DNA of 64,000 nucleotides from Omphiscola glabra (taxonomy: Eukaryota; Mollusca; Gastropoda; Lymnaeidae), in assembly GCA_964017045.1 (NCBI GenBank), contig OZ024794.1:9125099-9189098 (forward strand), written 5' to 3'. Shown here piece after piece: positions 34,325-45,703 of the stretch; the first letter of the stretch is position 1; every line of letters begins with the position of its first letter. The translations under genes were made by a program, and so were the position numbers. The notes under the pieces were generated by a model. That model made no database searches, was not told the origin of the DNA, and was given only the letters and a program-made list of their open reading frames with translations.

Positions 34325-34947
34325 ACCTGTGTCATGTAATAATATTTAACAAGCTGATGGCGTCATCAACACTCGTGCTCAGTTGAATAACAATGATTCT
34401 TCCAACAGCAACTGTCAACACAAACTCGGAAGTCCGAAAGTAAATGGCGGCAACTACCTCGCCCCATGCATGCAATGTCTTCTTTCCGTCATTCAAAAAA
34501 TTGCCTCGTTTGGCTTGCATTTTGAAGTGGCTGTCCCAGGGCTATCACACCAATTGTCAGCTTTGGAGCGTAATGAGGCCCAGACTACACATCAGGGGAA
34601 AGAATTAAATGTAAATATATTGAAATATATGGAATAAACGGATGTTACTTCAAGAGTTAATGAACCTCTCCCCTGTGGTTTGGCCGAGGAATTCAGTTCT
34701 GCCTTGTTGTTTTATTAAATATCACCGCCACGAAGTGTGATGGAAGTGGATTTATCAAATAGTGCAACATGTTGTCTTGTGTCTCTTTCATATAATGTCC
34801 TATATTGTGTCCTGGTCCATAATGCCCTATAATGTGTCCTGGTACATAATATGCTGGTGCAAGTGGATTAATCAAATATTGCAATGTTTTCTTGCGCCTT
34901 TATCATATTGTGACTTTTCTGTGTCATCGTCCATGATATGTGGTGAT
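34325..34947. other. Unique spacer
   Basis: Includes two related segments, AAGTGGATTTATCAAATAG near 34746 and AAGTGGATTAATCAAATA near 34861. No gene recognised. Confidence 0.4.
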
Positions 34948-35345
34948 CAGTGGCGTAGATAAGTTTGTGGCGTAGGTAGGTTTGTGGCGTAGGTAGGTTT
35001 GTGGCGTAGGTAGGTTTGTGGCGTAGCTAGGTTTGTGGCGTAGCTAGGTTTGTGGCGTAGCTAGGTTTGTAGCGTAGGTAGGTTTGTGGCGTAGGTAGGT
35101 TTGTGGCGTAGCTAGGTTAGTGGCGTAGGTAGGTTTGTAGCGTAGGTAGGTTTGTGGCGTAGGTAGGTTTGTGGCGTAGGTAGTCTAGGGGCGCAGCTAG
35201 GTTTGTGGCGCAGGGGGCGGGCAGGAGAAGTTTGCTGCCCATTTTACAAGAAAAAACAACAAGTCTGTAGTTGGAACAAAATTCCTCCCCTCCTTATGAA
35301 GGAAAAAAAGCGACCCGGGGCAGACCACCCTTATCCGCACCCCTT
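34948..35345 (+). mobile_element. hAT-like MITE whose terminal repeat expanded into an array
   Basis: Starts CAGTGGCGTAGATAAG, then 17-bp units (GTTTGTGGCGTAGGTAG) that are copies of the terminal sequence, then GGGGGCGGGCAGG and a 3' part CACCCTTATCCGCACCCCTT resembling the interior of CAGTGGCGTAG MITEs. The right terminal repeat is missing. Confidence 0.6.
34960..35211. repeat. 17-bp minisatellite, about 15 copies
   Basis: The unit is GTTTGTGGCGTAGGTAG with GTAGCTAG variants. GGCGTAG is the core of the MITE terminal repeat. Confidence 0.95.
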
Positions 35346-35847
35346 TCATACATGGTGATGATGTATTTATGGAATATTGTTCTACGCCTTGATCGGTATA
35401 AAATACAATGTTTTCTATGCCGTGTTCTGATCAAATCATAAATTACATACACTGTCCACCTCTCTCCAGTATCTAATCAAATTACATACAATGTATGCCT
35501 CTCTCCAGTATCTTATAAAATCATAAATCATACACAATGTCTGCATCTCTCGATTAGCATGGCTAAATATGAGCGTCGAATAGCATGGCTAAATATTTTC
35601 AGGTACAAAATTTCCAAATGAGAAAAAGAGTTTAGAAGGAGTCTACGTTAAATACACTGTTTTACTTTTTGAAACATAAAGCATTCCATTCAGTACTTCA
35701 GTGCTACATGTGCTACATGTGCCACGGGTGGTTACGGGCTTAACATCAGGCTTGTGGACTGGACCCTGTCTTAACTTAACTCTTCATGGATGAGTTGGGG
35801 CGTGGAGTGGGGTGGCATTCGCGACTTACCCCCGAGAGCTGCCAGCT
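35346..35847. other. Spacer with an old triplication
   Basis: About 35405-35560 contains three diverged copies of a segment of about 50 bp with CTCTCTCCAGTATCTAATC. The rest is unique. Confidence 0.5.
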
Positions 35848-36150
35848 CATACCAGTTCTCATACCAGTTCTCATACCAGTTCTCATACCAGTTCTCATAC
35901 CAGTTCTCATACCAGTTCTCATACCAGTTCTCATACCAGTTCTCATGCAAGTTCTCATACAAGTTCTCATGCAAGTTCTCATACCAGTTCTCATACCAGT
36001 TCTCATACCAGTTCTCATACCAGTTCTCATACAAGTTCTCATACAAGTTCTCATACCAGTTCTCATACAAGTTCCCATGCAAGTTCTCATACCAGTTCTC
36101 ATACCAGTTCTCATACCAGTTCTTATACCAGTTCTCATACCAGTTCTCAT
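35848..36150. repeat. 12-bp minisatellite, 25 copies
   Basis: The unit is TCATACCAGTTC, with variants TCATACAAGTTC and TCATGCAAGTTC. Since 12 is a multiple of three, all six frames are largely open. The NWYE-type protein repeat is an artefact. Confidence 0.97.
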
Positions 36151-36592
36151 TAGTGATAAAGTCCAATAAATTCAGTATAGAAAATCTGTGGCAGATTCCT
36201 AAATCAAAAATGCTTGAGACGGGCGGGGCAGGGTGTGGGGGGATACATTCCACGAAAGTAATGTTTCTTGTAGAAAGTCTTTAAGACCTCTGTACATTCA
36301 CGGGCACGTCCTGGGTGTCTCACTGCTTAATCCGCCCCTGGACGCACTACGTCAGCTACGGGTTCTATGGTCCCAGGCCAGCTGTCGCCGCCCGCGGAAA
36401 CGTTTAACCCGATGTGAGGGGAATATTTCCAAGATGATTTAACGGTGATAGATTAACATTTAAATTATTAACCATTGCAGCTTACTCTCCCTCTCAAGTC
36501 TCTACCCCTCCCCAACGTGTGACGGAGACAAGCCATATGTCAGCCATCTACTAAACTATTTGTCTTCCTCCTCAAAATTGATTTTTTAAAAC
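36151..36592. other. Unique spacer
   Basis: No gene recognised. The 69-codon frame at 36233-36442 has no visible relative. Confidence 0.4.
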
Positions 36593-36746
36593 AGATGTAA
36601 TGTGTAGGGCTATTAAACTGAAAGATGTTTCAGTGGATGTAATGGATAGGGTTATTTAACTAAAAGATGTTTCCAATGGATGAAAAGTATGGGGCTATTA
36701 AACTGAAAGATGTTTCAATGAATGTAAAGTATAGGGTTATTAAACC
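36593..36746. repeat. Degenerate repeat of about 41 bp, 4 copies
   Basis: Units share GGGCTATTAAACTGAAAGAT followed by GTTTCA. A further imperfect repeat with ATGTAACCAGAC lies at about 36838-36965. Confidence 0.85.
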
Positions 36747-37100
36747 AGGCAAGGGGCGGCTGTAAAATAAATTTTCTATCATTACGGCGGAAAGATATTA
36801 CGGTATGTTAACAGTAAAATAACAGACAAATGTCCGCATTCTATGTAACCAGACTTATGCACATATATCTATGTAACCAGACGTATTCGCGTATTTTTAT
36901 TTTGTATGAGACTTTTGCATACCTCTATGTAAACATACATTTGCACACACCTATTATCCAGACTTAAATAGCCATTCCTATAAGGCACAGTTGGGAAACC
37001 TTTAATTTCCATCCTGTTTTATTATAAAATTTAAAATATTTGAAGGGGAAAAAAGCCGTTGAATGACATTTTCGCTTTGCGTCACTTCACCATAAATGGC

Positions 37101-37776
37101 CTTGCCTACCTGTGGCCTAATTGTGGCCCACCCGTGGTCTAATTGTGGCCTACCCGTTGCCTACCTGATGTGACCTACCCGTGGCCTACCTGTGACCTAC
37201 CCGTTGTCTACCTGACGTGACCTACCCGTGGCCTACCTGTGACCTACCCGTTGCCTACCTGATGTGACCTACCCGTGGCCTACCTGTGACCTACCCGTTG
37301 CCTACCTGATGTGACCTACCCGTGGCCTACCTGTGACCTACCCGTTGCCTACCTGACGTGACCTACCCGTGGCCTACCTGTGACCTACCCGTTGCCTACC
37401 TGATGTGACCTACCCGTGGCCTACCTGTGACCTACCCGTTGCCTACCTGACGTGACCTACCCGTGGCCTACCTGTGACCTACCCGTTGCCTACCTGATGT
37501 GACCTACCCGTTGCCTACCTGTGACCTACCCGTTGCCTACCTGATGTGACCTACCCGTGGCCTACCTGTGACCTACCCGTTGCCTACCTGATGTGACCTA
37601 CCCGTTGCCTACCTGTGACCTACCCGTGGCCTACCTGTGACCTACCCGTTGCCTACCCGTGGCCTACCTGTGACCTACCCGTTGCCTACCCGTGGCCTAC
37701 CTGTGACCTATCTGTGACCTACCTGTGACCTACCTGTGACCTACCTGTGACCTACCTGTGACCTACCTGTGACCCA
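37101..37776. repeat. 11 to 12-bp minisatellite with a composite unit of about 47 bp
   Basis: Short units CCTACCTGTGA, CCTACCCGTGG, CCTACCCGTTG and CCTACCTGATGTGA are arranged in a repeating order of four through most of the array. The last 100 bp is a simple run of CCTACCTGTGA. Confidence 0.95.
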
Positions 37777-37830
37777 TCATTTACTTGTCATGATCCAAAT
37801 ACTTTTTTATTTTGTATTTTGCAACATCAG

Positions 37831-38054
37831 CCCGACTTGTAAAAAGCAATAAGATTATCTTTATCCTACTTAGATCGAATTATGTAGACAACTCATTAAG
37901 ATGGTATCGATCTAACTTAGACCACATCATTAGAAACAAAACACCGCAAGAGTCATCCTCTACCAACACCAGGGCATCTCAAATTGGGGCCAAGCGCATC
38001 AAGTTTAGTCACAGAGCCAGATCAAGGGTCTTCAAAAATCAAAGAATTCCGTAA
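37831..38054 (+). CDS. Candidate terminal coding exon, unknown protein
   Basis: A long pyrimidine tract ending TTTTGCAACATCAG (37817-37830) is a strong-looking splice acceptor. It is followed by 73 open codons to TAA at 38052-38054, entered after two bases (phase 1). The peptide is basic and not low-complexity, with segments such as NSLRWYRSNLDHIIR and KFSHRARSRVFKNQRIP. I do not recognise the family. No upstream exon was found; the 37101-37776 array lies in front. It could be a chance frame. Confidence 0.25.
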
Positions 38055-39284
38055 AGATTCTAACAAATGTTTAATCATTGAACACCATTTAAGTCTCAAC
38101 AAACACAGGCTCACGTATACAATCCACCAGCCCCTTTAAACTACAAAGTGAGACAAAACAAGACACCACATCCTTGCAGTCGCCTTTGGAGTTTTGCTTG
38201 AGAGTCCGTTCCGGCCCGGCAAATTTTTGGTTCTTTTTCATATAGGGGCAGCATTTTCGGCATTTTCGGCATATTCGGCCAACCGCAGATTTTTTTTCCG
38301 GCACAAACCCAAGCTAAGCTACTGCACCCTTGCTTTAAGAGTATCGTAAAAAACAACCCATGTTGTACAGCTCCACTGAGTTGAAGTTACATAACTGTAT
38401 AACTGTGCCTTGCGACTAAGTCTTCCGCCCCCCCCCCCCCACACACCCACATTATTCAAACTGGTATGGTTTTCTTTGCGGATAAGAATAATCTGGCGAA
38501 TAAACGTGACACTTGTATTGTTACATTTTTTTTTGTTGAACCAGGCCGGGCCGTAACGGGATAGCCCGTAATTTGTGTTTGACAATGAGTCTCGTGACAA
38601 ATAGATGATGCCAGGTATTGAAATGAAACCCTCGGGCTATATTTGTTTTGAATCGATGTATCGATCATACTGAATGCATTTTTACCTCGTATCTATTCCA
38701 TAAAGGTTCCATATTGAAGGCATTTCTACCTCGTATCTATTCCATAAAGGTTCCCTTTAATACGAGGCTGGATAGAAGATCAATTACTGTCTTTTGAATT
38801 TCACTTGGTACTATATCGATAACAATAATCAAATCTAATAGGACTGGGAAGATCCTTATTTCTATTAAAAGCCACCCATTCAGTGGTGCACATGGTGACT
38901 GCGTGACGAAAATGTGGGAGGGGGTGGAGGGAGGACCCACCAGAAGCCCTCAGAGTGGTTTTCTCAGAAAATATAAAAAAATGTGTTTGGCCGATTAGGA
39001 GGTTATAGAACAACATAATTGAATTTGATAAAATCGGGTCTACCTTGAAAATGATCATCTTGACAGTTACAGCTGTACACTGCACTGGAATGAAATGGAT
39101 GAGTTTCTAGATGGACGTCATCGCTATTAGACAACCTGTCATTGATATATCTGGACATATGTGATCTTTTAATCCACGTGATTAGCCAACCTGTCATTGA
39201 TATATCTGGACATATGTGATCTTTTAATCCACGTGATTAGCCAACCTGTCATTAATATACTTGATTTCAGAGTTCGGCTTCTCT
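38055..39284. other. Spacer with two short duplications
   Basis: A 41-bp direct repeat (TACCTCGTATCTATTCCATA) occurs at about 38682 and 38724. A repeat of about 60 bp (CAACCTGTCATTGATATATC) starts near 39135, 39188 and partly 39241. A C run lies near 38430. No gene recognised. Confidence 0.5.
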
Positions 39285-39435
39285 TAAATGAGTTACCATC
39301 CAAGGTTAACGAGTCCTATCCACCAGGGGTGCTGGTGATGTTATTTCTTGTCTAGACTTTTGCTGGGGATTAAACTCCAGTCCATTAGCCTGGGATTGAC
39401 TCAATTTAGACAGCTCGGCCATCCAGTTCCCTGTT
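39285..39435 (-). mobile_element. tRNA-derived SINE-like sequence
   Basis: On the minus strand GGATGGCCGAGCTGTCTAA (complement of 39406-39425) matches a tRNA 5' half with A box TGGCCGAGCTG. GGAGTTTAATCCCC about 35 bases later is a B-box-like sequence (complement of 39365-39379). The head most resembles a class II tRNA such as tRNA-Leu. The tail and target duplication are not defined. Confidence 0.5.
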
Positions 39436-39675
39436 GTTTAGTAGTCCCTCCAGGGACGTCTTAGCAGAAACAGGGGACCTGGACAAAGAAATGCACGGAT
39501 GCCCCCTATTTTCCTCTAACCAATACATTAACAATTACTTGACATCGGGCGCTTATTGTACAACATTTTATTGTAAATAAACGAATTCATCTGAATAATT
39601 TTCTTCTAACAGTTGTACCAAAAAATCCTTTTGACAATCAAAAACTAGTTCACGAAAACGTTTGGGGAATTTGTA

Positions 39676-39948
39676 CCCCACTGCACTTTTAACCCTAACC
39701 CACTGCACTTTTAACCCTAACCCTAACCCACTGCACTTTTAACCCTAACCCTAACCAACTGCACTTTTAACCCTAACTCTAACCCACTGCACTTTTAACC
39801 CTAACCCTAACCCACTGCACTTTTAACCCTAACCCTAACCCACTGCACTTTTAACCCTAACCCACTGCACTTTTAACCTTAACCCTAACCCACTGCACTT
39901 TTAACCCTAACCCTAACCCACTGCACTTTTAACCCTAACCCTAACACT
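39676..39948. repeat. Hybrid minisatellite with interstitial telomere repeats
   Basis: Units combine CCACTGCACTTTTAA with one or two CCCTAA hexamers (complement of TTAGGG). There are about ten units of either 21 or 27 bp, differing by one hexamer. Confidence 0.95.
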
Positions 39949-40034
39949 TTTAAATCAAATTAAATCGTCAAATTATCTTTCTACCTGATTAAAAAATTGG
40001 CAATATGATGTGCTAAGTATACGTGAGGCCCCTA

Positions 40035-40345
40035 GAAGCGGGGGTTCACCTAGAAGAGTGAGGCCCCCAGCATGTTGAGGCCCCTAGATGCGTGAGGCCC
40101 CTAGAAGCGTGAGATCCCTAAAAAGGGGGAAAGTCCTCTAGAAGGTTGGCGCCCCTAGAAGGGTGAGTCCTCTAGAAGGTTGGCGCCCCTAGAAGGGTGA
40201 GTCCTCTAGAAGGTTGTCGCCCCTAGAAGGGTGAGTCCTCTAGAAGGTTGGCGCCCCTAGAAGGGCGAGTCCCCTAGAAGCGCGAGACCCCTACGAGCGT
40301 TAGGCCCCTAGAAGGGTGAGGCCCCTAAAAACCTGAAGCCCTGGG
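40035..40345. repeat. GAGGCCCCTAGAAG-type minisatellite
   Basis: Short units GTGAGGCCCCTAGAAG and a longer composite (GTCCTCTAGAAGGTTGGCGC then CCCTAGAAGGGTGA) alternate. The same motif family forms the core of the hAT MITE at 59089-59314, and both end near GCCCTGGGC. Confidence 0.85.
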
Positions 40346-40842
40346 CAACTTCCCACCCAGACTACAGTATGTGAACTTACTCTTATTTTCCGTATTGTAT
40401 TCAGATAATAAAAACCCAGGACTGTTGGCTGTTTTTTTTAATTGTGTATTCCGTTTCCTGTTCTGTCCTTGTTTACCCTGAAGGGGGCGTTGTCCCAGTC
40501 TTCGGCACTGAAACAAAGTGCGTCCTTCGGCTCTTGTCATTATTTAATTTAAAAAAAAAAAAACTTAAAAAAAAATATTAATAAAAAAAAACAAAGATAA
40601 AACCGCATTGGCATCCGTCATTCCAGCAAGTTGTGTTTCGTGTTTTCAAGAGACGACAGATTCCCCCCTTGCCGAAGTAGACCTTATCACAGTAACACTG
40701 AGATCAATACCATCTACAAACGTACAGTCATTATATTTGTAACGACTGAGGGTGGCCCCATTACCGGCAACGACAACATTGGCGATCGCTTAAGTTTTTT
40801 TAAACTAGTTTCTTCTCTTACTGTCCTGTCTTTCGATCCTGT
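40346..40842. other. Spacer with A-rich tract
   Basis: An A-rich stretch lies at about 40548-40595. No gene recognised. Confidence 0.4.
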
Positions 40843-41582
40843 CTCCACGGGCGGAGCCAAGGGGACTGCACCAGACTCCACTTAAGCTTTAACTTAAGCT
40901 CCACTAACCTTGTCCTACTATTTTCTGCTTCCACTAACCTTGTCCTACTATTTCCTGCTTCCACTTACCTTGTCCTACTATTTCCTGCTTCCACTAACCT
41001 TGTCCTACTATTTCCTGCTTCCACTAACCTTGTCCTACTATTTCCTGCTTCCAGTAACCTTGTCCTTCTATTTCCTGCTTCCACTAACCTTGTCCTACTA
41101 TTTCCTGCTTCCACTAACCTTGTCCTACTATTTCCTGCTTCCACTAACCTTGTCCTACTATTTCCTGCTTCCACTAACCTTGTCCTACTATTTCCTGCTT
41201 CCACTAACCTTGCCCTACTATTTCCTGCTTCCACTAACCTTGCCCTACTATTTCCTGCTTCCACTAACCTTGTCCTACTATTTCCTGCTTCCACTAACCT
41301 TGTCCTACTATTTCCTGCTTCCACTAACCTTGTCCTACTATTTCCTTCACGCAGCTTGAATGCAGTCCTTCATTTCCTTTAAGAAGATATGTCTCAAAAC
41401 GATAATTTTCAAGACATGGCATACGTCCTTAATCTCCACACAGTCAAACCAGCTCATTAAAGTCAATGCAATCTGTTTCCAGGACGACTCGAAAGTTAAA
41501 GAATCGATACAAGAGCAACAGGACACATGATGTTAAAGCTTAAGTGGAGTCTGGTGCAGTCCCCTTGGCTCCTCCCGTGGAG
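40843..41582. mobile_element. Inverted-repeat element carrying a minisatellite
   Basis: The 48-bp arms at 40845-40892 and 41533-41580 are inverted copies with one mismatch. They begin CCACGGGCGGAGCCAAGGGG and end CACTTAAGCTTTAA. The interior is the 30-bp array plus about 190 bp of unique sequence. No transposase frame. Matching target duplications were not found. The near-identity of the arms suggests a recent element. Confidence 0.75.
40900..41345. repeat. 30-bp minisatellite, about 15 copies, inside an inverted-repeat element
   Basis: The unit contains CTTCCACTAACCTTGTCCTA followed by CTATTTCCTG. Highly homogeneous, with a few C/T changes. Confidence 0.97.
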
Positions 41583-41904
41583 GAGTTCTCTTTCGCTTTG
41601 TACTCTCAACTTCCTCAACCCCCCCCCCCCCCCCGAGGCTTCACCCTCATTATCTCCCTTCACGTGCGGTCCGCTCACCCCGCACAACCCCCACCTTATA
41701 AGATAGCCACGTCAATAACAGTTTTTCGTAATAAATATCACCACACATGCAATCCAGAAAAGTCAGCTTCAAGACATTCGCTATAATATTTTTACCCCTG
41801 AAAATGACCGTTGCATGTCGGGTAATCCTTTAGTTAAGCCTAACAGTGCATTGCCAACACGTTGAGTCTTGCGTGTTTTATTCCCAAACTGAAGTTTGGC
41901 GTAA
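41583..41904. other. Spacer
   Basis: A C run lies at 41619-41634. No gene recognised. Confidence 0.4.
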
Positions 41905-42483
41905 GATAATACGTTGTAGCGAGACACCATGCGTAAGGAGGGTCATACAGATATATAGTAGTGAGACACCTTGCCTAGGGATCGTTACAGAGTATATAGC
42001 AGCGAGACACATTGCTTAGGGATGGTTACAGTGATATGCAGTTGTGAGACCCCCTTTCCTAAGGATTGTTACAGAGAATGTAGTAAGGAGACCCCTTTCT
42101 TAGGGATGGTTACAGAGAATGTAGCAGGGAGACACCTTGCGTAAGGATGGTCACACATATATATAGTGGTGAGACCCCTTACCTAGGGATGGTTACAGAG
42201 GATGTAGTAGGAAGACACCTTGCCGAGGGATGGTTACAGTGATGTGTAGTAGTGAGACCCCCTTGCCTAGGGATGGTTACACAGATACGTAGTAGTGAGA
42301 CACCTTGCATAAGGATGGTCACACAGATATATAGTGGTGAGACCCCTTGCCTAGGGATGGTTACAGAGAATGTAGTAGGGAGACACCTTGCCTAGGGATG
42401 GTTACAAAGAATGTAGTAGGGAGACCCCTTGCCTAGGGATTGTTACAGAGAATGTAGCAGGGAGACCCCTTGCCTAGGAATGG
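41905..42483. repeat. Degenerate repeat of 40 to 50 bp, about 12 copies
   Basis: Units share GAGACCCCTTGCCTAGGGAT followed by GGTTACAGAGAATGTAGTAG. Strong divergence and variable length suggest an old array. Confidence 0.9.
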
Positions 42484-43419
42484 TGTTGTTTAAATTGCTT
42501 GCTTGAACTTTTCCACGAGGATTAATTTCTTGGTGTGGATTTCCTTCAGTGTCACTAGGGGAGTTAACAATGGGGAAGAAAATATCGACAGCAGCATCCT
42601 GTTACATTTGTAATTAATGACGTTAGCGAGCACATTATTCGTTTGTATGTGTGTTTGTTTGTGTGTGTGTGTAGTTTTTAGGAAAAATACTGCACCAGAG
42701 AGAGAGAGAGAGAACGAGGGAGAGATAGGGAGAGAGAGAGAACGAGGGAGAGAGAGAGAGAAAGAGAGAGAGAAAGAGAGAGATGGATAGAGAGAGAGAG
42801 TGAGTGAGTAAGTGAAGGGGGCTCTTGAGATTTCCTTAGAATTACCGTTAGCGTGGTTGTGAATGGAAAATATTTGAAAAAACGACAATTTAAAATTTTT
42901 TTTCAAGTAGATAAAATTGATCTTCTTGGCAGTTACTTGTTTGAATTTAATTCTATGAACAAGATCAGTGTTTGTACAGTTAGTGTTTTGTTTCAATGTC
43001 TTAGGGGATTACGTCACGCACAAGGGGAGGGGGGTCGAGACTTTGTGACCCCGTGGGGGGGGGAGAGTTTAAAAAATTGTGACGTCACTACAAAAATCCA
43101 AAAGAACAGAATGAATTGCTAGCAGTCATGGAAGACCCTGCTGGATTTGAGACAGATTGAATGGATGGATACTAATATTATACAAGATGACAATAGCTGC
43201 AACATAATTGAGGACAGTGAGATGGAATGTTCACGAAACGAACAAACACTTCCAACCTTTCCCCATTGAGCGACAGCTTAAACCATGATGGGAAAATGTT
43301 AAAGAACAAATATTTTTTTTTTATTTCGTTACGAACATTTTGATGCATGTTTTGAATTTTTGACTTTGCATTAAAAGGGGTGGGGGGATTTGTGACACTA
43401 GTGACAGGGGGGAGGGGTG
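42484..43419. other. Spacer with GA-rich tract and CRE
   Basis: A GA-rich tract at 42699-42800 accounts for a Ser/Leu-rich frame on the complement. A CRE palindrome is at 43080-43087. No gene recognised. Confidence 0.5.
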
Positions 43420-43530
43420 CAGTGGCGTAGTGAGGGGGGGCAAGGGGGGCATCATACCCCGGGCGCTAGTCACAAAGGGGCGCCAAATGGTATATTTTAC
43501 TATAATATTGTATGGTTTTCGAATAGGGGG
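43420..43530 (+). mobile_element. Truncated hAT MITE of the CAGTGGCGTAG family
   Basis: The left half only: CAGTGGCGTAGTGAG, then GGGGCGCCAAATGGTATATT and TTGTATGGTTTTCGAATAGG as in the other copies. It breaks off in a G/purine-rich tract near 43530. Confidence 0.85.
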
Positions 43531-43694
43531 GGGCGGGAGGAGGAGGAGGATGGAATTATAATATAGAAAGATTGAAAGAGAGAAAGTAAAGAGAAATAGA
43601 TGGCGAGACAGGAAGTTAGAAAATGGGAAAGATGGAAAGCTGATGTTGGCGTACGGGCTTAGCCATTTGGGTGTCGTTGAGCTTGGTGTAGAAC

Positions 43695-43905
43695 CAGGGC
43701 CGTCCTTAGGCCACTGCAACCTATGCGGCCTTAGGCCACTGCAACCTATGCGGCCGCTGTGGGCCCCACACTTTCATAAGCCCCGCTCTAATTCTATTTT
43801 CTAATACAAAATCTTAATTTTCACTTTTTATCCTTATTCCTACCCAGACTGGGCCCCGCGCAATCCGTTTCGCATCGGGCCCCGCACTTGTTAGGGCCGA
43901 CCCTG
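43695..43905. mobile_element. hAT-like MITE with CAGGGCCG ends
   Basis: The ends are CAGGGCCGTCCTTAGG and AGGGCCGACCCTG. The 8-bp flanks TGTAGAAC (43687-43694) and CGTAGAAC (43906-43913) differ at one base. A 30-bp stretch with GGCCACTGCAACCTATGCGG is tandemly doubled at its left end. No coding capacity. Confidence 0.85.
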
Positions 43906-44162
43906 CGTAGAACTACTCAAATGGCCCATTAGGGAGCTTCTATACTTGTCTATTCATGTTTTATATTATTACTATTGCCCCCCCCCCCCACGCACACACG
44001 CACAGATATTATCTTCCTTCACTTTGTGTGTCTCCATCTTGCAAGACAAACAAATGGCAGGAGGTTGCGGGAGGTAAGGAGTGGGGGAGTTGGGGGGGGG
44101 GGATCTATGGAACGCAGCTTGTCTACAACCATGATTGCTGTTGAAATAAATATAACGTCTCT
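43906..44162. other. Spacer
   Basis: Contains a C run (43979-43989) and a CA-rich stretch. No gene recognised. Confidence 0.4.
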
Positions 44163-44513
44163 TTGGTAACTGCTCTACGCTGATGAATTCGTATTTTGGT
44201 AACTGCTCTACGCTGATGAATTCGTATTTTGATAACTGCTCTACGCTGATGAATTCGTATTTTGATAACTGCTCTACGCTGATGAATTCGTATTTTGATA
44301 ACTGCTCTACGCTGATGAATTCGTATTTTGGTAACTGCTCTACGCTGATGAATTCGTATTTTGGTAACTGCTCTACGCTGATGAATTCGTATTTTGGTAA
44401 CTGCTCTACGCTGATGAATTCGTATTTTGGTAACTGCTCTACGCTGATGAATTCGTATTTTGGTAACTGCTCTACGCTGATGAATTCGTATTTTGGTGAC
44501 TGCTCTACGCTGG
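44163..44513. repeat. 33-bp minisatellite, about 10 copies
   Basis: The unit contains CTCTACGCTGATGAATTCGT followed by ATTTTGGTAACTG. Nearly invariant apart from GGTAAC/GATAAC. The 119-codon frame follows from the 33-bp period. Confidence 0.97.
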
Positions 44514-44761
44514 TTGTTTCGGTGAAGTGCTTCAGTCGCTAACTACCAGAGCAAGTGTCGGATGCATTTGTTGTGTATTTTTTAAATTCATCGTTAAGTT
44601 GTTTTATTGTTGAAACCTAATGGATGCCGGTGTGGACATAGAATGAAATATGCTGAGTAAATATGTTACAGACAACACGCGAGAAACTCAGAAATTAAAT
44701 ACTTGTTTGAGGCTAAACAACGACGCTTAATGAAGCTACTCTGACGTCTGAAAGGGAAAGG

Positions 44762-45278
44762 GAGCAGAGGAGAAATGGTTACAGAAAGGGGAGAAGAGTT
44801 GAAATGGTTAAATAAAAGGTGAGAAGAGGTGAAATGGTTACAGAAAGGGGAGAAGAGGTGAACTGGTTACAGAAAAGGGAGAAGAGGTGAAATGGTTACA
44901 GAAAGGGGAGAAGAGGTGAAATGGTTACAGGAAAGGGAGAAGAGGTGAAATGGTTACAGAAAGGGGAGAAGAGTTGAAACGTTAAATACAAGGGAGCAGA
45001 GGAGAAATGGTTACAGAAAGGGGAGAAGAGTTGAAACGTTAAATAAAAGGGAGAAGAGGTGAAATGGTTACAGAAAGGGGAGAAGAGGTGAACTGGTTAC
45101 AGAAAAGGGAGAAGAGGTGAAATGGTTACAGAAAGGGGAGAAGAGGTGAAACGGTTACAGGAAGGGAGAAGATGTGAAATGGTTACAGAAAGAGGAGAAG
45201 GTGTGAAATGGTTACGGAAAGGGGAGAAGAGGTGAAATGGTTACAGAAAGGGGAGAAGGTGTGAATGGTTACGGAAAG
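44762..45278. repeat. 29-bp purine-rich minisatellite, about 18 copies
   Basis: The unit contains GAAGAGGTGAAATGGTTACA followed by GAAAGGGGA. A block containing the GTTGAAACGTTAAATA variant recurs, indicating a larger internal duplication. Confidence 0.95.
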
Positions 45279-45703
45279 TGGAGAGCAAACGAAAGTGAGC
45301 ACCTACAAAAGTAAATTAAATATTGTTTCTGAAAGACGGGATTGTCTTTGGACTTGATAGTTATTTTTGTCCAGCATCTCAAGAATTCTCTTTGTACCGA
45401 GGACAGACTTGTCATCAAAATGTCTGCTATTGGCAGGGGGAAGAAATATTAGCGCCCCACCCCCACCTCTTTTCTCACCCTCCACGTGCGTTCTACCTTG
45501 TTATTTTGGGCCGTGGATCTGACAGTTATTAACTGCTCCAACATTGCATGGATACTGACTGGATTGATAAATCATTTTACGGATATTTCATTCTGTACGG
45601 ATATCTTATTTTGTACGGATATCTAATTTCGTAGAGATATCTCATTCTCGGTGGATTTTTAAGTAAATTCGAAAATTGTTTTACTAGACTATACAATTTA
45701 GAG
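45279..45703. other. Spacer
   Basis: A short three-copy repeat of TACGGATATCTTATTT-like units is at about 45580-45650. No gene recognised. Confidence 0.4.

Noticed and set aside
35771..36284. NWYE or SSHT repeat proteins
   Set aside because: A 12-bp repeat keeps five or more frames open at once. Simple artefact.
44163..44513. Tandem hammerhead ribozymes (each unit contains CTGATGA)
   Set aside because: The required GAAA and flanking stem II are absent; the unit has GGTAAC instead. The match is to seven bases only.
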